Of a DNA stretch of 64,000 nt, positions 25,194 through 37,292 are shown one piece after another. A model generated the notes under the pieces. That model was not told the DNA's origin and searched no databases. It saw nothing but the letters and a program-made list of their open reading frames with translations. The stretch's first letter is position 1. Each line of letters opens with the position of its first letter. This DNA is from Ambrosia x helenae (taxonomy: Eukaryota > Streptophyta > Magnoliopsida > Asterales > Asteraceae). The DNA lies in the NCBI GenBank assembly GCA_030844895.1, contig CM061229.1:106700975-106764974 (forward strand), read 5' to 3'. The position numbers and the translations under genes were made by a program.

Positions 25194-26758
25194 CAATATT
25201 GATGAGGTTATTGCGAAACGCCACAAGAGCAAAAAGGTGCTTACTTTGTTTCTTGATTGTGATGATGTGATCCCAACTTTTGTTTTAATTTAAACAGTTT
25301 AAATTTTGAACACTATTATGACTGATTATTTCTCATTCTACTTGAACAGGAAATTGGAGAGCCTTGAAGTAAGACGGGCCTTAAATTCCATGTCAAACTA
25401 AATTTTTAATGACTTTGTTTGTTGATCGTTTGAGCGTATACAGGCTTTGAAGAAAGCGTTCAAGAAGCTGGACCATGATGTAAATTTACAAGACTTCGCA
25501 AGTTCGCGGGTGCAAGGTTGTTGATAATTCTTGTAGATTTTCTACATCCTTTTTTTTTATTCTATTGTGATGCAACATCTGATATTGGTTTCATTTGGTT
25601 TGGTTCTGTTTGCAGTAGTCAATCGGCTGAGTTAACTTGATACTTATCCCGAACTTATTTATATCTTGTAATTTCATTCGAAATTTAGAATTGAACTAAA
25701 AGAATATTTTTCTAAGAGTTGAGAATGTTTTCAGGATTTAACCAACCAAGCAATGATGTTGCGGTCTCAACTTGATGACGTACATAAGCGACTAAGGTAC
25801 TTTGAAACCTTTGGTTATGATATTGTTTGATTTTAATCTAAAATCTTGGTTTCATGTGTTAATTATTCTATGTACAAAACACGTTCAAAAGATTTTATGT
25901 ATGTTTTTTAAACGTCAATAAGATTTTTATTTTCCTACACTTTTTCCTGCATCCTTTTGATTATTTATTGGAGTAATCCTGACAAGATCGATAATATTGA
26001 ACATCTTAAGCAAATGGAGGATTCATTAAGGGAATCACTTGAACGCATTCGTAATTTCGTATACACAAGGTATGATATGCACAATGGTAGAACAATTTGG
26101 AATCATTATAGATGTATCATGTAGGGAAAGGGGAACATGTTGAGTAACGGGTCAAAACGTGTAATCTTTCTCTAAGAGTTGAAACGACTTGCGTAAAACC
26201 ACAACACTTTTTTCTCAACTTCTAATAAATAGCTTGCATGAAATATGATTACAAATAGTATGTAATTGGACCAACAATCTAACTCTTTGAATAAAAGATT
26301 TAGTAAGCGTATGCGTTGGAAACACATTTCTAGTGAATTTTGACCCGTTAGAAATTAGAAAACCACCAAATCCGCTCATTCATATGTAAATGGGTTGAAA
26401 TAATCTCTAATCATTAGTAAAGATTGTTCTCAATCACTTTATTAGTTCATATGTAATGATCGATACTCTGCCAATAATTGGTAAAAATGGCTCTTGGCAG
26501 GACAATTTTGGACAGCAAAAGCTTATGCCGATAGATTGTACAAACCAGGTAATATAACTTTGTGAAACTTTTTGTAGATCAATACATCATAATTTTAGAA
26601 GATATTATTTACATAAATATTGCATTACAGTTCCAAAATGGGTTGCATTTACCTATGATGATGGCCAGTAACCAAGAGGATCAGACCTTATCATGGCTTC
26701 CAGATAATGAAAATCAAAATTTAATATTACCCGAGAAACAAGGTTACATACCTCAAAG
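25194..26758 (+). pseudogene. Captured fragment of a MIKC* (AGL30/65/94-type) MADS-box gene
   Basis: Seven exon-like blocks separated by introns, most with GT/AG borders: 25194-25236, 25350-25368, 25444-25516, 25735-25796, about 25969-26069, 26501-26548 and 26631-26758. Readings include NIDEVIAK, KLESLE, ALKKAFKKLDHDVNLQDF, DLTNQAMMLRSQLDDVHKRL, KIDNIEHLKQMEDSLRESL and FQNGLHLPMMMASNQ. Their order and sequence match the intervening, K-like and C-terminal parts of P-clade MIKC* factors, which dimerise and regulate pollen genes (family knowledge, from memory). The DNA-binding MADS domain is absent. The first block appears to lack codons and loses frame, and the third-to-fourth junction does not join in frame as read. 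Introns are kept, so capture was at DNA level. Not expected to make a working factor. Confidence 0.82.
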
Positions 26759-27569
26759 GTCAGTGGACTCTTACCTGTATCTCTTGCTATATTTTTTATT
26801 TTGTAAATCTATTTAGTTTATTGATCTAAGAAGTGAATCCCTTGAATTTATGGCTAAATGACTACTATAGTTCCATACTTAACCTTTGCTTTATTATAGT
26901 AATAAAGGCTACTTTTTGGCTACCCGGGTCACTAACCAAGATTCAATGTCATAGATGGTCTACAAAGACATCGAACTTATGAATGGTATAACACAATTGT
27001 GTTTGTGTCATTTTGTTATACTACCCGTCCAACGGACGGGTATAAAACTAGTTAACAATTGTTATTTGTTAATACCCATCTCAGTTTTCAACAAGTTCTT
27101 CAATTACTTTGACTTATGTGAGCTTAATGATAGGCATTTGGACTAACAGTCAAATTCTTATGTCAACATTGCCTCTACTATATTTTGTTTTAACTTCTTC
27201 CTCAATTATTATGGTTTATTGTTGTTTCAGGTTAGGGGAGGAGTAGAAGTTACACGGATGCGGATATGAATGCCATTCGTGAAGAATGGTCAGGATATGT
27301 AGCAACCTTCATTTTCAAGTGATCCGTATTTTTAAGTCTAGACAACGTAATTTATTGACACAATATTTTTGTAACCATTTAATACTTGTAGAAATCGACA
27401 AATGCTTATATTGTAATGGGTTTTTGGTATATATAATATATGCATATTATTATGGGGAAATTTATTGATTTTGTAGCTTATTAGTGCACTAATCCAGGTT
27501 ATTATAGGAAATCAGCAGGTTATTAATAATATATGTAGTAAATTTTTTTTGTAGGTAAAAAAAAAAAGC
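26759..27569. other. CACTA interior right of the captured exons
   Basis: AT-rich. A further exon-like block may start at 27231 after TTGTTTCAG and could continue the captured gene, but its reading is not recognisable. Otherwise nothing seen. Confidence 0.4.
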
Positions 27570-29099
27570 ATGACACGCAAAATGAATGTCATAAGCGCGT
27601 GTGAAAAAAGCGTGTCAAAAACGAGTGTCATGAATGCGTGTCATGAATGTATGTCATTAATGCGTGTCATTAAAAGATGACACGCGCCTGCATGTCATAT
27701 TAATTTTATGACTATGCCTATAATGACATTCTTTGGCGTGTCATAAACACCCTTCCATGACGCGCAATGCGCGTCCTGAAAGACCTTTTTTCTAGTAGTG
27801 AGTCCAGATGCAATATAAGCCAAAGAATGCGCCAAAATGCCACCGCCGCCTGGAGGCAGTAGGCTGAAGTGCCACAGCGTCCCTTTCAAACTATCAAACT
27901 GGACCATGATAAGAACATAATTATAAGTATAAGCATAACCTCTGGTAGCTTTACAAGACATCTAAAGATACAGAATTAAGATAACCATATGCTATGAGAA
28001 AAACATGGGAAATTTTTTATCTTGCACTAATCCAACCAGCCCCAAAATACACAAAGTTTCAAAACCGGCTGAGAGAATAGTGTTAAACTTGGAAACGAGC
28101 AAAGAGACTCACGATTCTTATCAAAACTTTTGATCGACTCTTTTTATTAACTTTAATTTACTTGAATTTCTGAATTATTAAAACAACTAAGGGAACAACC
28201 TTATATAGGCCTACAATCCTAACCTTAATCAACTAGGAAACATAATTTGACTAATACTTATCTAACCAACTAGATAAACATAAACTTAAACTAATACTAG
28301 ATAATTCAAATAATAATTTGTCAATTATTATTTTACTCTTTTAGTCCTTCGACTTTAGCTTTTGAGTTGATATCGCCACAACTTTAACAAATAGATCTTA
28401 AGCTGCTAAATATTGCAAATTTTCACTTTTACACTGTAACATATCATTGCACATTTGCAGCACTCCTGCACTGCATGAAACTTGTATTTCATGATCAATG
28501 TAAAAAACTTAGATTAGTCAACAAAAGAACAATATAATGTACGAACTCACAACAATAGCAGAGTCATCTTCATTATCCAAGCTCCCATCCGTAACCGCAT
28601 CGCGGTCAACCATGGGTTCAATAAAGCATCCACAACCATGGTTTCACATATAATCAAAACGCTACACCCACAAAATTATACAAGTCTCTGCCAATAATTA
28701 GTCTTATGTATTTTTCTCATTAGTAATCTCAGAAGAAAACCCAACGGCATCACAACGCCATTAAACCATATGACCGCCCCCAACGCCGTTTGGGGTTAAA
28801 AAAACCCCATCGACGGATCTCCGACACATAACCACATTAGTGTCGTGAAGAGGCGGCGTGGGCGTCAACATCAATAAAGTGGACACCGTTGCCACCATCT
28901 ACCACTGACAAATGAGGACTACATAGAAAGTCACAACCCCTAATCAACCACCGTCGTCAACCCCATATACACCACCCACCATCAACTCCGATTAAAGTTG
29001 GCGATTTTTGAAAAAAAAAATTCACAAACACATACTAATTGTGGTTGTCAAGGCAAGAACTTAATATGTCACAAAATCCATCCAATTCAAACCTTAACA

Positions 29100-29362
29100 C
29101 CGTTCTTTTTCTAAAACAATGTACTGTCCAAAAAACTGTATTAACCAAAATTCAGTGGCAAACACCTCACAAATTTAGGTGATGTTCATTGTCACCTAAT
29201 AATAAAACATGTTTAAACCAAAAAATTCAACTGTTTTCACAAAAAAACATTGGTATTTTTCTAAAGCAATGCATATGAAACATTAAGACCCAAAAACTGT
29301 ATTAACCAAAACTCAGTGGCAAACATCTCATAGATTTAGTCGATGCTCATTGACCTTTTTAT
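29100..29362. repeat. Imperfect direct duplication, about 150-bp spacing
   Basis: Stretches at about 29105-29205 and 29260-29362 share AAACTGTATTAACCAAAA and CAGTGGCAAACA, then a diverged AGGTGATG/AGTCGATG tail. Probably an old local tandem duplication. Confidence 0.7.
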
Positions 29363-30189
29363 ACAAATTCAAAGACCACAACAGAGACCAAATGCAATGA
29401 CCAGAATGAATGACCAAAATCGTATACACGAAGAACAAATCACACTTACACTCACACAATTTACATTAAACACAATTTCAAAAACTCACATAAGCCTCCA
29501 CATTGTAAGCAGAAAGTAAACGAAAAATTTTTACTAAAAATGTTCATATATGTGGATGTTATGAAGTTCCCCTAAAAAATAAAATATTTTAATTAGTTGC
29601 CATAACAATTAGATCAACCAGCATTAAAATTTGACAATTCAATAGAAAAAAAAAGAAAGAAAAGATTCAAATAGACAATATGCAATCAGTAACTATGGAG
29701 ATATTCAACAAAAGTAGAAAATTTTATCACTACAACTACCTCGTATATCTAAAAAGTCCAACATAATCCATGACACCACGCTGTTGCCGCCGACGCCACT
29801 TAAAAGCAGCGTTGTATGCTACTCCCACGAAGTTTCAATGGCTTAGGATTTCTTCGTTGGTGTTGCATGTACCAGATCTTGATGGATCTAGCACCGGTGA
29901 CGGTGAAATTGTGACGGAACAAACAGTTGATGATATTTATCGGTGGAGTCACACGGTTGAGTGAGAAGGAGATGGGTGGTGGTTGTTAAGGGTGGTATGC
30001 GAGGCGGTGGAGGTATATTGATCGAGGAGAGAGAGCCTATTGTTTGAGAAACCGGTTTTTAAAGACAACAATAGCGAGTGGAACAGTGAGTCACAAAAAC
30101 ACAACGTGCACAACCCCCAAACACACCACGTGTACACCACCAAGCCTCTTGTCTTTTTTTTTATTTAAAAACGAATTGCTAAAATTGGC

Positions 30190-30275
30190 AACAAAAATTG
30201 TCGCCTACGGGAATCGAACCAGCACAACATATCAGCCTAAAGTCCACCCAACTAACTGCACCAGAACATCATTAT
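30190..30275 (-). repeat. tRNA-derived SINE-like sequence
   Basis: On the minus strand an A-box-like TGGTGCAGTTAGTTGG (30263-30248) is followed 27 bases later by a B-box-like GGTTCGATTCCC (30220-30209), the spacing of an internal RNA polymerase III promoter. The flanks do not pair as a tRNA acceptor stem and the T stem is poor, so a functional tRNA gene is unlikely. A SINE head is the simplest reading. Ends not determined. Confidence 0.42.
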
Positions 30276-30440
30276 ATATTATACAATATACAATTAGTAA
30301 CTTCACGTCAATTAACGGCGATTGCATTTTGTCATCCTTCCGTCATCTTCCCTAAACGTGAATACACCCCACCCCACTATTCAACCGCCTTTTCCCTGCA
30401 TCCTGTTACCCCTTCAACCGTCGGGTTTATATATATATAG

Positions 30441-33245
30441 TGTAACACCCCAAAACCATTTGTTCGCCTAACTACGCCATTAGGCGTGATTAGCAAAATA
30501 TTAACACAAGACTTAGAGGATAAGAAGATAGGTTATATTCTAATATGGAAATAACCTAGTTAATAATATTATGTTTATAAATGAATAAAAGGTGTTTGAA
30601 ACTAGCTTAAAAGTTAGTTTTTATACGAAAATGACCTGGTGGGTTAGTTGAGGGGCTATAGTTGCCAATGTGATGAACTTGATTATTATTAAAAAAAAAA
30701 ACAATACACACACAAGTGTGTGTTACGAAAATTCATCAGGAGATTAAATCTCCTTTCACCTACAAACCCTAAACATCAAACCCTTGCTCAAATCCAAGCC
30801 AAATCAAGGGGTTTTTCGGTGCATTAGCAAGAAACGAGTCGTCTAAGGCTTACTAAACATCAAGGTACCTTTTATTTGGTAGAAATTGATGCTATATTCA
30901 TTCTTGAACATGGTGTAAATTGAGGGTTTTTACAAAAACGTGGAATTTTGGATTTTTAGTGGTTACTCTAGCTTTAGGGAACCTCAATCAAGTCTAATTC
31001 GGTTATGAATTTCATTTTATTTGTTTATTTGATTATACTCATATGATTATGTTAATATGTGAAATTTGGGATTCAACCTCTAGGTTGAAACCACATACAT
31101 CTAGTAATCATGGTGGTTCTTTGGAGTTGTTTTAATGTGAAACATAGTATAATTATGCTTTGGATGATGAATTGCCTAACCATCATGAGTAGGGTGGAAG
31201 GAGGTAGCATCCATAAGACCTATGGAGTTTAGAAACTAAGTTGTAAATGATGCCTACAAGGTGTTTGATGAAACGCCACAATGACCTTGTTTGCAAACTA
31301 AGGTGATAACTAAATTGAGTAAAACATGGAAATACTTGCATATGAAATATGAAGTACATGCTTAGAGGATAGATCACACCATATGATATTTAGTAGCCTA
31401 ATGATGATTAGGAAGTTGTATGTGCAATACGTTTGATGACATTGATATGATAAATGAAGGGATAGTCCCAAACTAGAGACTTTGTCCTATTCTAGTGCAC
31501 ATGATCATGCTAAGGGTAGTTGACTTTTAGAAGTCAAACTGACCCGAGATTTGAATATGATATAATGGTGTGAATAAACTCATGAGATGTGTTGGTTATT
31601 GGATATGATGCCTAACTTGATCGATCTTGTGAGTATAGTGAAGGTTTAGTCTTATCAAGCTAGCTAGGAGCTTGGATGGGATGAACCTAACGAAGCAAAT
31701 GGATCATGGAACGCATGAGTTGTGGCCAAGGTAAGTGACTTATCTTAAATAAGCCTCTTAGAAACTAGAAGATCTTGTAAACATTCTTGAATCATGAATT
31801 CTTATATCGATTGTAAAGAATGGGTTACTAGCTTGTAATGGGCTAGAATCGCCTAAATAAATAAAATTGATAAGTCCGGTTGGGACGCCTAACTAGATAA
31901 TGGAAAAATCTTTGTGAATGGGGTCTAATGAGTTAAAATGTTATTTTCATTAAAACTCGTGAATAAAACTTGAAGATTGAAGATTGTATGAATAAATAGT
32001 TAAACGGGTCAAATGATGTTGTGAGCATCAATTGAACTCGGTACATAATGCTCCTATGCTAAGCATTTAGATGTTATAATGTTGACGGGCCGATTGGTGG
32101 TGGATCGCCATTTGATCCCGGGCTATTAATGTGTGTGAAATGAGATGTTCACATAGGTTACTAAATTAAAGGAAAAAAAGAGAACACTTGATGTCAAGGA
32201 TTCATATGGATGGTTTGATAGGCATGAGAATGGGTCAACACTACCAGGTAAGTCCGTAGTTAAATAAACGCCTTCGGGCGAAACAATATGGGTGCTAAAG
32301 CATCACATGAAGTGAGGGTGCCAAGTAGGTAAGTTAATCCCATAACTATGTCTAATGCGCGCTAAGGCGCTTAGAATCGACCACATTAGAACAATCTTGA
32401 GAAATGTTGAAAATCTAAGTCCGTATGGACTTAGAAGTTTTTAAACAAGTCATTGAGTCCAAAACAATGGGTTTGAATCAAGAAGAGTCGCCATGAATGG
32501 CTAAATCGAAAGATTTGGCTAGGAGGGGCATTTTGAGAAATTATAAAGATTTACTAAAGGATAAATCTAATAACAAAGTCATAATGAACAAATCGGACAA
32601 ACACTTTAGTTGATCAAGTGTCTAATGACTTGACAACATAAACTATACGCATTGCGCGTGGTCGAATGGTGTTTTGCTTAAGTTCAATGTCTAAATGGGT
32701 CGATTTGTGTAAAAGTCGCCATAAGCATTCAAACTAAGAACCGAATCATGGCGACATAAACCGGGCAATGATTTCTGTCAAACAAAGGTTTATTTAGTCG
32801 GCAAGTCAATACTTAGGCTTCGGGAATCATCAAATGCGGTTGCGACATGATTTCCATGCTTAAAAATCACCAAAAAACGATCAGAAGCTTTGCGCGGCCG
32901 CGCGCTTAAACCGACTGGCCGCGCGAATAGACCTGCATGTCAGCACGATCTTTAAAAATTCCATATAAAATCGTAGAAAAATCGTTAGGAGGTGTTCGTT
33001 ATATGCCTGGAAAGCTCTCGGAGCGTAGAACAATTCTCATTTGAAAGTCGAAGTCAGATTTTGGGTTTTAGAAGGGGTAAAAGCGATCCAAACAGCTGCT
33101 GTGCATAAGTTGCAGCAGTTTGTTCTCCTGATAAAGGGTCGTTTGGCCTGGTTCGTTCCGTTTCGACGTGTAACGACTATCGTACTAGTTAAATGTTTCA
33201 TTTGACCACTCACTAACCATTCTTGGTGTAATGGTGCTAGGTAAA
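30441..33245 (+). repeat. LARD first LTR, left segment
   Basis: Direct repeat of 44886-47689, about 1% different by eye. It breaks at ...GGTGCTAGGTAAA where the copia element is inserted (TSD GTAAA), and continues at 42001. A GC-rich self-complementary patch GCGCGGCCGCGCGC lies near 32893. Confidence 0.92.
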
Positions 33246-33951
33246 TGTTGGGTCTGCTGACCTGGAGAAGAACAGATGATCAGAAAGCCAAAACATGCTA
33301 TCAGTTTGATCCTTGAATAAACAGTCCTTACAACTTACTTCTCCCAAAAGACTGCTGACCCTAACTACTGTTCTATCCAAACAACTGCTCAACAACTGCT
33401 GATACAAAGAACTGCTGAGTAAACAACTGATGAAGAACAACTGCTGACCAAAGGTCTGATGAAGAACAACTGCCGATACAAGTACTGAAGACCAAAGCAC
33501 TGCTGGAACCAACAGCACTTAGGCTCCAGCAGTGGATACAAGACCATCAGAGTTTATCTTCAACAGCTGTTTAATATCAGTGCTTTCAATGTAACAGTAG
33601 TTTGTAATAGGCAGATGTTTATGTTTGTTATTCTGTTAGAGGTCACTGTCTTAGGTGACGTCAGCCTAGGTCATCAGTGCTTTGAGTCTGTCTATAAATA
33701 GAACAGTGCTTGTACTGTTCTATTACATCACACACACAAACATTTTCTCAGACAAACACTGTGTGATCATGCTGAGGGGGAGTAATTGTACGATTGTAAT
33801 CTTTTGGATTAATGAAAGCTTTCGATCTGAAAACATTTACTCTCTTGTTTTGATTTACAGTTTATTATTCCGCTGCACTTTCATTATATTTTCTTTTCAT
33901 TATTACCATATTTAGTTAAACAATCAAAACAAACAAACTCAGATCCTAACA
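33246..33951 (+). repeat. 5' LTR of the copia-like element
   Basis: Positions 33340-33530 contain about eight near-copies of AACTGCTGA-like motifs (CAACTGCTGA, GAACTGCTGA, CAACTGATGA, CAACTGCCGA). This repeated half-palindrome includes the CAACTG core of plant MYB sites. A complete TGACGTCA palindrome (33656-33663) and TATAAATA (33693-33700) form a plausible promoter. Confidence 0.92.
33656..33700 (+). promoter_or_regulatory. LTR promoter: CRE-like palindrome and TATA box
   Basis: TGACGTCA (bZIP-type site) lies 29 bases before TATAAATA. Transcription would start near 33725 (inferred). Both motifs are preserved in the 3' LTR at 41700-41707 and 41737-41744. Confidence 0.65.
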
Positions 33952-33953
33952 AT

Positions 33954-33965
33954 TGGTATCAGAGC
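33954..33965 (+). promoter_or_regulatory. tRNA-iMet primer binding site of the copia-like element
   Basis: TGGTATCAGAGC, two bases after the LTR end, complementary to the 3' end of initiator methionine tRNA. Confidence 0.88.
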
Positions 33966-34115
33966 TTGGTCAATTAAATTCGATCTAACAAATCAATTTA
34001 ATAATCAGCTCACAATTATTGATATCGTTTTGTCTGTTAGATTGAAAACAGAGTAATAGTTTTAATTTCGTTTCAACCGTTTTTAAACAGACTTTGTTTT
34101 TTGAAAAATCAGAGA

Positions 34116-36362
34116 ATGGCTTCTATCAATCACGATCCACATAACACTGGCACGAACAACAAGCCACCGATGCTTGTCAGATCTGAATACAATATCTGGC
34201 AACGTCGGATGAGCCATGTTCTAGCTTAACAAAACACTGGGTGTTGGAAGTCGGTTATCTTCGGACCACATGTTTCCGACTGTGCCGAGTACTGAAGATC
34301 CCAAAGTGTTTGAGCCAAAGAAACTTGAAAACTACTCCGACCAGGATTTTCAGAAAATTGAGCTAGATGCTAAGGCCTTCAGTATTGTGGCCATGGCTCT
34401 ACCCAATGATATATATGCTGGGTTGTTACACTGTAACAGTGCAAAGGAGTTGTGGGATGCACTGAAAGAACAGTTTGGTGGGACTGAGGAGGTTATTGAA
34501 AACAATCGTGAAATACTTAACCAACAATATGAAACATTCAGTCATGTCAAAGGAGAGTCATTAACTCAACAGTTTGAGAGATTTAATTGCTTAATTAGTG
34601 AACTAAAATTGGTTGGTCTTACTTACCCTCATTCAACCTTGAACCATAGGGTTTTAAGATCATTACCAGACAAATGGGACACTATTGCTATTGTGATGAG
34701 AAACTCAATAGAATTTAAAGACCTATCACTGACCCAGCTTCATGGTAAGCTCTTGACCTATGAGAGAGAGCTTAACCAGAAAAAGAAGCTCCAGGACTCT
34801 GGAAAAGTGTTTGATGACTATGTGTTTGGGAATACAACACTTTTGGGTCATGATGAGGTGCCTGGAAACACAAAGGATCAGAGTTATGATCATTTTATTG
34901 ACATAACTTCAGGTTTTAACTCAGGTTTTAACTCTGATTCTTATTCACCAAACTATGCTTTCACAGCAAGTGGTGGTGATATCCAGGCATCTGACAATAT
35001 ATCCTTTGAGTATGATGACCTGAAATACTTTGACCCTGATGATTTGGAAGAAATGGACATTATGCACCAATTGGCCCTTCTCAGTGTAAGAACTAATAAT
35101 TTTTACAAGAAAACTGGTAGAACGTTTCCAGGGTTGACTGGCAGATCTAAGGTTGGGTTGGATAAATCAAAGATCAAGTGTTATAAATGTCATAGGTTTG
35201 GTCATTTTGCTAGGGAATGTAGGGGTCAACATGGTACACCTATGATAACCTATCCAAATCAAAGACCACAGACCAACACTTATCAGAATTCCTATAATGC
35301 CCCTAGACCAAATGTGCAAAACACTGCTCATTTGCACAGTCTTCAAACACTGTTCCTGTCCAGTATGTCTAAACCACTGTTCCTTAGATCCACTATGTGC
35401 AAACACCTGTTGCTCAAGCACCTGTGCAAACGACTGTTGCTCCATCCTCTGCTCCTGCAGAGACCAGTCAACAGAGCTTCTTTACACAAGGCTTTGTTGA
35501 TTGGAGCAGTCTACCTGATGAGCTAACAGATGAGAATTTTGCACTAGTTGCCAAAGCTGAAAATGAACCAGAAAATTTTTGTTTCATGGCTATGGTAGAT
35601 GAGATTGAATCTGAGGAGGTGGTAACTGAATCTGATGTTGTGACTGATGATGTTGTTAGTGAAGTTGTTACAGGTGAAAAACTTGAAGAAGAGGTTGTGA
35701 ATCTCTCAGATCCCTGGGGTGCATCTGATGACTGTGAGTGCAAGTGTGATTGTGCATTGATGGCTGCTGCTAAGGTATCTCCTCAAATTCTTAAAGAGTT
35801 GTGTTCTGACAAATGTGTAATAGCATTTGCTAACATCAAAGAGGTGAATGAAAACCTTAGAAAGAAAATTTTGGATGATGAAGTTAAATTTGAAAAACTC
35901 ACAAAAGATTTGAAAACAAGTTTAACTGCAAAAGAGTCTGAAATAAGCAGCTTAAAACATGAAGCAACTATAACCAAAGACCAGCTCCAAACTATGATAA
36001 CAAAATATCAAAGTTGTAAAAGTGAGCTTGAGTCCACCCAAGTTGAATGTAAGAAATGGGTGGAATCATGTAGAGGATTTGAGATGCTACTCAACAAACA
36101 AACCAAAAGTCATGTGAAGTTTGGCTTTGGTTTTGCAACCACTGCTCCAGCTTTTGAAAACACTGACACAAAGAGTCAAAAGTCTGTTGAGATAGTACCA
36201 ACAAACCTGCAGGGTCAAGAGATTAAAATCACTGAACCAAATGGTAAGAAAATTGTTCTTGAAAAACCAGAAGGTTCCTCATCTTTTGCTGAACTTGAAA
36301 AGTATGAATTTAAACCTACTTGGTCTGATGAGTGTGATACTCTTGAGAATTATAAACTCTGA
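34116..36362 (+). pseudogene. Copia-type gag, broken, with long C-terminal extension
   Basis: Nucleocapsid/capsid protein. ATG 34116 opens a frame that stops at TAA 34227-34229. After a frame change before 34270, the 34270-35526 frame shows the copia Gag (UBN2-type) fold with ELWDALKEQFGG and LTQQFERFNCLISELK, and a zinc knuckle CYKCHRFGHFAREC near residues 305-318. Another frame change near 35330 and two stops (35370-35372, 35385-35387) precede the last frame (from 35397), which encodes an acidic region, a Cys-rich CECKCDC patch and a likely coiled coil (about residues 150-225). Gag ends at TGA 36360-36362, a stop supplied by the junction with the inverted LTR copy, so the original 3' continuation into pol is missing. 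Two frameshifts and three stops: not functional as written. Confidence 0.88.
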
Positions 36363-36816
36363 TGGTCTTGTATCCACTGCTGGAGCCTAAGTGCTGTTGG
36401 TTCCAGCAGTGCTTTGGTCTTCAGTACTTGTATCAGCAGTTGTTCTTCATCAGACCTTTGGTCAGCAGTTGTTCTTCATCAGTTGTTTACTCAGTAGTTC
36501 TTTGTATCAGCAGTTGTTGAGCAGTTGTTTGGATAGAACAGTAGTTAGGGTCAGTAGTCTTTTGGGAGAAGTAAGTTGTAAGGACTGTTTATTCAAGGAT
36601 CAAACTGATAGCATGTTTTGGCTTTCTGATCATCTGTTCTTCTCCAGGTCAGCAGACCCAACAATCTCCCCCTAGAACAGATGATGCCAAAACTCAGCTT
36701 TATTTATTGATCTTTATTCCTCATCAGACTTTCTCTGATTTGACCTTTGAATTGTAATTCAAAGTTCAGAGCAAATAAGTCTTCTTCATCTCTTTCTAGG
36801 TCCAGATTTAGCAATG
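36353..36816 (-). repeat. Inverted copy of the element's own 3' end (additional-ORF end, PPT, LTR start)
   Basis: Reverse complement of about 41136-41601: the last about 110 bp of the additional ORF, the polypurine tract and the first about 310 bp of the LTR. At one diagnostic site it carries GGCTCC like the 5' LTR, not GTCTCC like the 3' LTR. The left junction lies in ATAAACTC, which is shared with the LTR sequence and supplies the gag stop. The two arms (464 bp) are separated by about 4.3 kb holding the additional ORF. Confidence 0.93.
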
Positions 36817-36946
36817 ATAAACAACCACTGTTTCATTCATATCCACTGCTGGTTGAAAAGTCTGTTTCAAAACATCTGATCAGATAAAACAACTGTTAGT
36901 TGAAAAATCTGTTTCAGAACATCTGTTCAGATAAAACAACTGTCCG

Positions 36947-36950
<4 letters not shown>

Positions 36951-37012
<62 letters not shown>
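36951..37012. repeat. (TA)n microsatellite
   Basis: About 30 uninterrupted TA dinucleotides between the inverted copy and the additional ORF's promoter region. Assembly length is unreliable here. Confidence 0.95.
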
Positions 37013-37016
<4 letters not shown>

Positions 37017-37163
37017 TAAAAAAAAACAGGTGGATCCATCAGCTGTTTGTATCAGTTGTTTGCCAAAAACAGCTGTTATCCACCAGATGTTTCATCCATC
37101 AGATGATTGCCACGTCTGCTCATATAAGCAGAGGTTTGGCCACATCAGCGGTTTCATTGAGCC

Positions 37164-37170
37164 TATAAAA
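37164..37170 (+). promoter_or_regulatory. TATA-like box before the additional ORF
   Basis: CCTATAAAAACC lies about 125 bp before ATG 37293, in a leader that is AC-rich and has no upstream ATG just before the start. Suggests that the additional ORF is transcribed separately from gag. Confidence 0.5.
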
Positions 37171-37292
37171 ACCCTGTTTTACCACAACAGACGTTACATT
37201 GTCTCATTGTATTCAAAATACTGATAACCGCCTTCTTCATTCTCAAACCCTCCATCAATCTTCTATCATCTTCACCTTCGAAATCCATTACA

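Larger units (their letters stand above)
23403..27800. mobile_element. Non-autonomous CACTA (EnSpm) transposon with captured gene exons
   Basis: Terminal inverted repeats begin CACTACTAGAAAA at both ends (23403 on plus; 27800 on minus), flanked by a 3-bp target duplication AGT (23400-23402 and 27801-27803). Both subterminal zones (to about 23610, and from about 27570) are packed with short GACACGC / GCGTGTCA motifs in both orientations, typical of CACTA transposase-binding regions. No transposase-like frame was found in the 4.4 kb. The interior holds exons of a MADS-box gene and non-coding sequence. Confidence 0.92.
27804..30435. other. Intergenic sequence between CACTA and LARD, weak exon-like patches
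   Basis: No confident gene. Two minus-strand patches look exon-like but are unrecognised. 27961-27801 reads DSLKGTLWHFSLLPPGGGG and was cut by the CACTA insertion. About 28640-28555 reads DRDAVTDGSLDNEDDSAIV before a possible donor. A short plus-strand frame (29770-29964) has no recognised domain. The rest is AT-rich. Confidence 0.45.

Noticed and set aside
25194..26758. A functional MADS-box gene
   Set aside because: The MADS domain is missing, the first block has lost codons and frame, and the whole lies within a TSD-flanked CACTA element.
28860..30000. Possible gene from Pro/Thr-rich short frames, including 29770-29964
   Set aside because: No recognisable domain, no convincing exon chain and composition like surrounding intergenic sequence.
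36391..36675. Apparent conserved 93-95-residue protein (MLLVPAVLWSS...) found three times (33237-33518, 36391-36675, 41242-41562)
   Set aside because: All three are the same LTR start read in antisense, twice in direct LTRs and once in the inverted copy. Identity comes from the LTR, not from a protein-coding gene.
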